The position numbers were made by a program, and so were the translations under genes. This document shows positions 5,168-6,790 of a stretch of DNA of 6,790 bases, piece after piece. The notes below the pieces were generated by a model, which was not told the DNA's origin, searched no databases, and was given only the letters and a program-made list of their open reading frames with translations. The first letter of the stretch is position 1, and each line of letters opens with the position of its first letter. The DNA lies in contig CAUGFC010000094.1 in the NCBI GenBank assembly GCA_959598545.1, positions 1-6,790 on the forward strand. Direction: 5' to 3'. The stretch is from an uncultured Olsenella sp. (GTDB lineage: Bacteria > Actinomycetota > Coriobacteriia > Coriobacteriales > Atopobiaceae).

Positions 5168-5455
5168 ATGGCACCCGACATCAGGCCGTCCTCCGACCTA
5201 CGCAACCACTACGCCGAGATCTCCCGAACCTGCAGAAGCGAGCGCCGTCCGACCATAATTACGGTCAACGGTCGCGGCGACACCGTGCTCATGGGCATAG
5301 AGGAGTACAACGCCCTCATGGCGGAGCGTGAGCTGCTCACGTCTCTCGCCGCTGCGGAGCGCGACGTGGAGGAGGGGCGCGTCGCCCCCATGAGTCACAC
5401 GCTCGACGCCCTCCGCGCCGAGCTCGCCGGATTCAATGACGATCGAGTTGCCTGA
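5168..5455 (+). CDS. Phd/YefM-family antitoxin
   Basis: A 95-residue protein starting at ATG 5168 with GAGAGAGGAG a few bases upstream. The N-terminal DNA-binding/dimerisation fold shows the family pattern: IRPSSDLRNHYAEI, then a PTIITVNGRGDTVLMGIEEY strand-turn-helix, as in YefM. The acidic C-terminal part (about residues 60-95, DVEEGRVAP, ALRAELAGF) would wrap the toxin. Its TGA overlaps the ATG of the toxin by one base (TGATG at 5453-5457). It should neutralise the downstream toxin and repress its own operon at 5119-5136. The codon use is GC-rich, consistent with the host and not with the insertion. Confidence 0.92.
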   Translation: MAPDIRPSSDLRNHYAEISRTCRSERRPTIITVNGRGDTVLMGIEEYNALMAERELLTSLAAAERDVEEGRVAPMSHTLDALRAELAGFNDDRVA

Positions 5456-5793
5456 TGTCCGTTGAGGAGCCCTACGAGGTTCTGCGCGCGCAATCGGCAG
5501 AGGACCAGCTGCGAGACGTAGTTCTCTACCTGAGGGACGTATCGGGCAGCAGTGGCCCCGCGCTGCGTCTTCTCGACCGATTCGAGCAGGCGATGACGCT
5601 TCTGTCATCGTTCCCGAGGCTTGGTGTTGTTCCCGGCAGCCCCGCTCTCGCGCAGCGCGGCTACCGCATGCTCGTGGTGGGGGAGTACCTCGTTATCTAT
5701 CGGGTGGACGATGAGCTCAGAAGGGTTATTGTTGCTGGCTTCTTCTACAAGAGCCGGGATTACGAGTGGCTGCTGCCCAAAGACGAGGCATAG
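5455..5793 (+). CDS. RelE/ParE-family toxin
   Basis: A 112-residue toxin, translationally coupled to the antitoxin by a one-base overlap. The helical N-terminal hairpin (residues 10-50) and the beta-sheet core fit the RelE/ParE fold: SSFPRLGVVPGS (about 51-62), YRMLVVGEYLVIYRV (70-84), RRVIVAGFFYKSRDY (89-103). Arg71, Tyr82, Arg83 and Arg101 lie in positions often conserved in the family. RelE members cleave mRNA on the ribosome and ParE members poison gyrase; the sequence alone does not decide which this is. It ends 38 bases from the stop of the convergent LuxR gene, with no clear terminator between them. Confidence 0.87.
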   Translation: MSVEEPYEVLRAQSAEDQLRDVVLYLRDVSGSSGPALRLLDRFEQAMTLLSSFPRLGVVPGSPALAQRGYRMLVVGEYLVIYRVDDELRRVIVAGFFYKSRDYEWLLPKDEA

Positions 5794-5831
5794 GGGGCCC
5801 GATTGCAAACGCCGTCCCGACGTTCTTCTCG

Positions 5832-6790
5832 CTAGCGAAGCATGTAGCGCTGCAGCTCCTTGCGGTTCGTCACGCCGAGCTTACCCATGGCGTGCGCGAG
5901 GTGGCGCTTCACCGTGTTGACCGAGACGCCCAGGTGGTCGGCGATCTCCTGGTTGGTCCAGCCGCGCGCGGCGAGCATGGCCGTGGCGAACTCCGTGGTG
6001 GTGAGGTCGTCCGCCACCTTGTTGCCGGTGACAGGGTTGTGCACGCGGCGCCACCCGGCGGAGAAGCGGTAGGTGATGTCGATGATGCGCTTGAAGTCGT
6101 CCGGCCACTCGGGCTTGATGACCGACTCCAGCATGCCGCCGAGAAGCCCGTGGTGCTCGCCGAAGGCCTCGATGAGGTCGTCCGGACGGGCGAGCTCCCA
6201 CGCGGCGAGGAGGTGCTCGCGCGCCTTCTCGACGTTCTTCAGGCTCATGTAGTCCATGACGGCGACAAGGTGCAGGTAGATGGCCGGAATGGGATAGGCT
6301 GTGGCACCCATGAGCAGCGTCGCCTCAACGATGCCGGCGCTGATCGCGTACTCTCCCTTGAGATAGAGCAGATGCGCCTGCACGTAGAGCGCAAAGGTGC
6401 GCAGGCCCTGGGGCAAAAGCGGCAGAAGCTCATCGGTGTCGGGAAGCTCCTGGGGGAGCGGCAGGTGGAGCAGGACGGCGGCGGTCGCGGAGGCGAAGGC
6501 GGAAGCGGCGCCAAGCTGCGGCGAGCGCTCGCTTGCCTTGCTGAGGATGGCGTTCATCTGGTCCAGCAGGGCCTGGGCCTCATGCGCCTGTCCGAGATGC
6601 AGGTTTGAGTAGGCGCAAATCAGGCAGGCGGAAAGCCGGGCGGTGACATCCCGAGAGTCGAGGTAGGGCACTGCGGTCTCGAGCGCCCGCTCGGGCTGAC
6701 CGCTGAAGTAGAGGTACTCGGCCCGGGCGATATCGCGCTGGGCGCCCGGCGTCATGGCCTCGATGGCCTGCAGGTGCGTGCCGGGGGTGA
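5832..6790 (-). CDS. LuxR-family transcriptional regulator (5' end outside window)
   Basis: The reading frame is open to the right edge, so the gene starts beyond the window; the internal ATG at 6755 has no good binding site and is not needed. About 319 residues are visible. The region before the end is helical with TPR-like pairs (ARAEYLYFSGQPERALETAV, LICAYSNLHLGQAHEAQALL, YVQAHLLYLKGEYAISAGIV). The last 60 residues form a LuxR/GerE helix-turn-helix: LTTTEFATAMLAARGWTNQE, then IADHLGVSVNTVKRHLAHAM, and KLGVTNRKELQRY. This resembles MalT-like or orphan LuxR regulators with helical sensor domains. No receiver domain is seen in this part. The target genes are unknown; it is convergent with the toxin gene, so no operon with its neighbours is implied. 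Confidence 0.9.
   Translation of the reverse strand, partial: TPGTHLQAIEAMTPGAQRDIARAEYLYFSGQPERALETAVPYLDSRDVTARLSACLICAYSNLHLGQAHEAQALLDQMNAILSKASERSPQLGAASAFASATAAVLLHLPLPQELPDTDELLPLLPQGLRTFALYVQAHLLYLKGEYAISAGIVEATLLMGATAYPIPAIYLHLVAVMDYMSLKNVEKAREHLLAAWELARPDDLIEAFGEHHGLLGGMLESVIKPEWPDDFKRIIDITYRFSAGWRRVHNPVTGNKVADDLTTTEFATAMLAARGWTNQEIADHLGVSVNTVKRHLAHAMGKLGVTNRKELQRYMLR

Noticed and set aside
5766..6608. Long open frame on the + strand (about 280 codons).
   Set aside because: It is fully antisense to the LuxR-family gene, lacks a recognisable domain and is rich in Val/Gly/Arg/Glu, as expected for the complement of a GC-rich gene.

Overview
The window comes from a GC-rich, Gram-positive-like bacterium. 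The codon use of the flanking genes and the LuxR-type regulator with a C-terminal helix-turn-helix suggest an actinobacterium, perhaps Coriobacteriia such as Olsenella, Collinsella or Atopobium relatives. That taxonomic guess is inference; no rRNA or marker phylogeny is available here.

Layout. (1) Bases 1-353 are the 3' end of guaA (GMP synthase). (2) Bases 354-4387 are a foreign, lower-GC, phage-derived insertion of about 4.0 kb. It is bounded by a 15-bp imperfect direct repeat: the last codons of guaA at 339-353 and a copy at 4373-4387, both able to encode IEWE-stop. (3) From 4388 the GC-rich host sequence resumes with a hairpin that was probably the original guaA terminator. A maltose/galactoside-type O-acetyltransferase, a Phd/YefM-RelE/ParE toxin-antitoxin pair behind a palindromic operator, and a convergent LuxR-family regulator that runs off the right edge follow.

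The insertion has two halves. The left half (+ strand) is the end of a tail module: a 5'-truncated tail protein gene with three C-terminal 14-residue repeats, then a tail/receptor-binding-type protein ending in a coiled coil, closed by a strong terminator. The right half (- strand) has two transcription units: a three-gene set of small acidic proteins I do not recognise (4280 to 3190), and a coupled pair made of a 67-residue protein and a 418-residue membrane-anchored, surface-exposed protein (2944 to 1482). This is where temperate phages usually carry lysogenic-conversion or defence cargo. No integrase, repressor, replication, head or lysis gene is present. The element is therefore either a prophage remnant or a small cassette that depends on an integrase elsewhere.

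The most interesting point is the left junction. The truncated tail reading frame runs through the attachment core. If the element is circularised in silico at the repeats, the frame continues back to an ATG at 4359-4361. The core may thus serve both as the last codons of guaA and as Ser/Gly codons of a phage protein.
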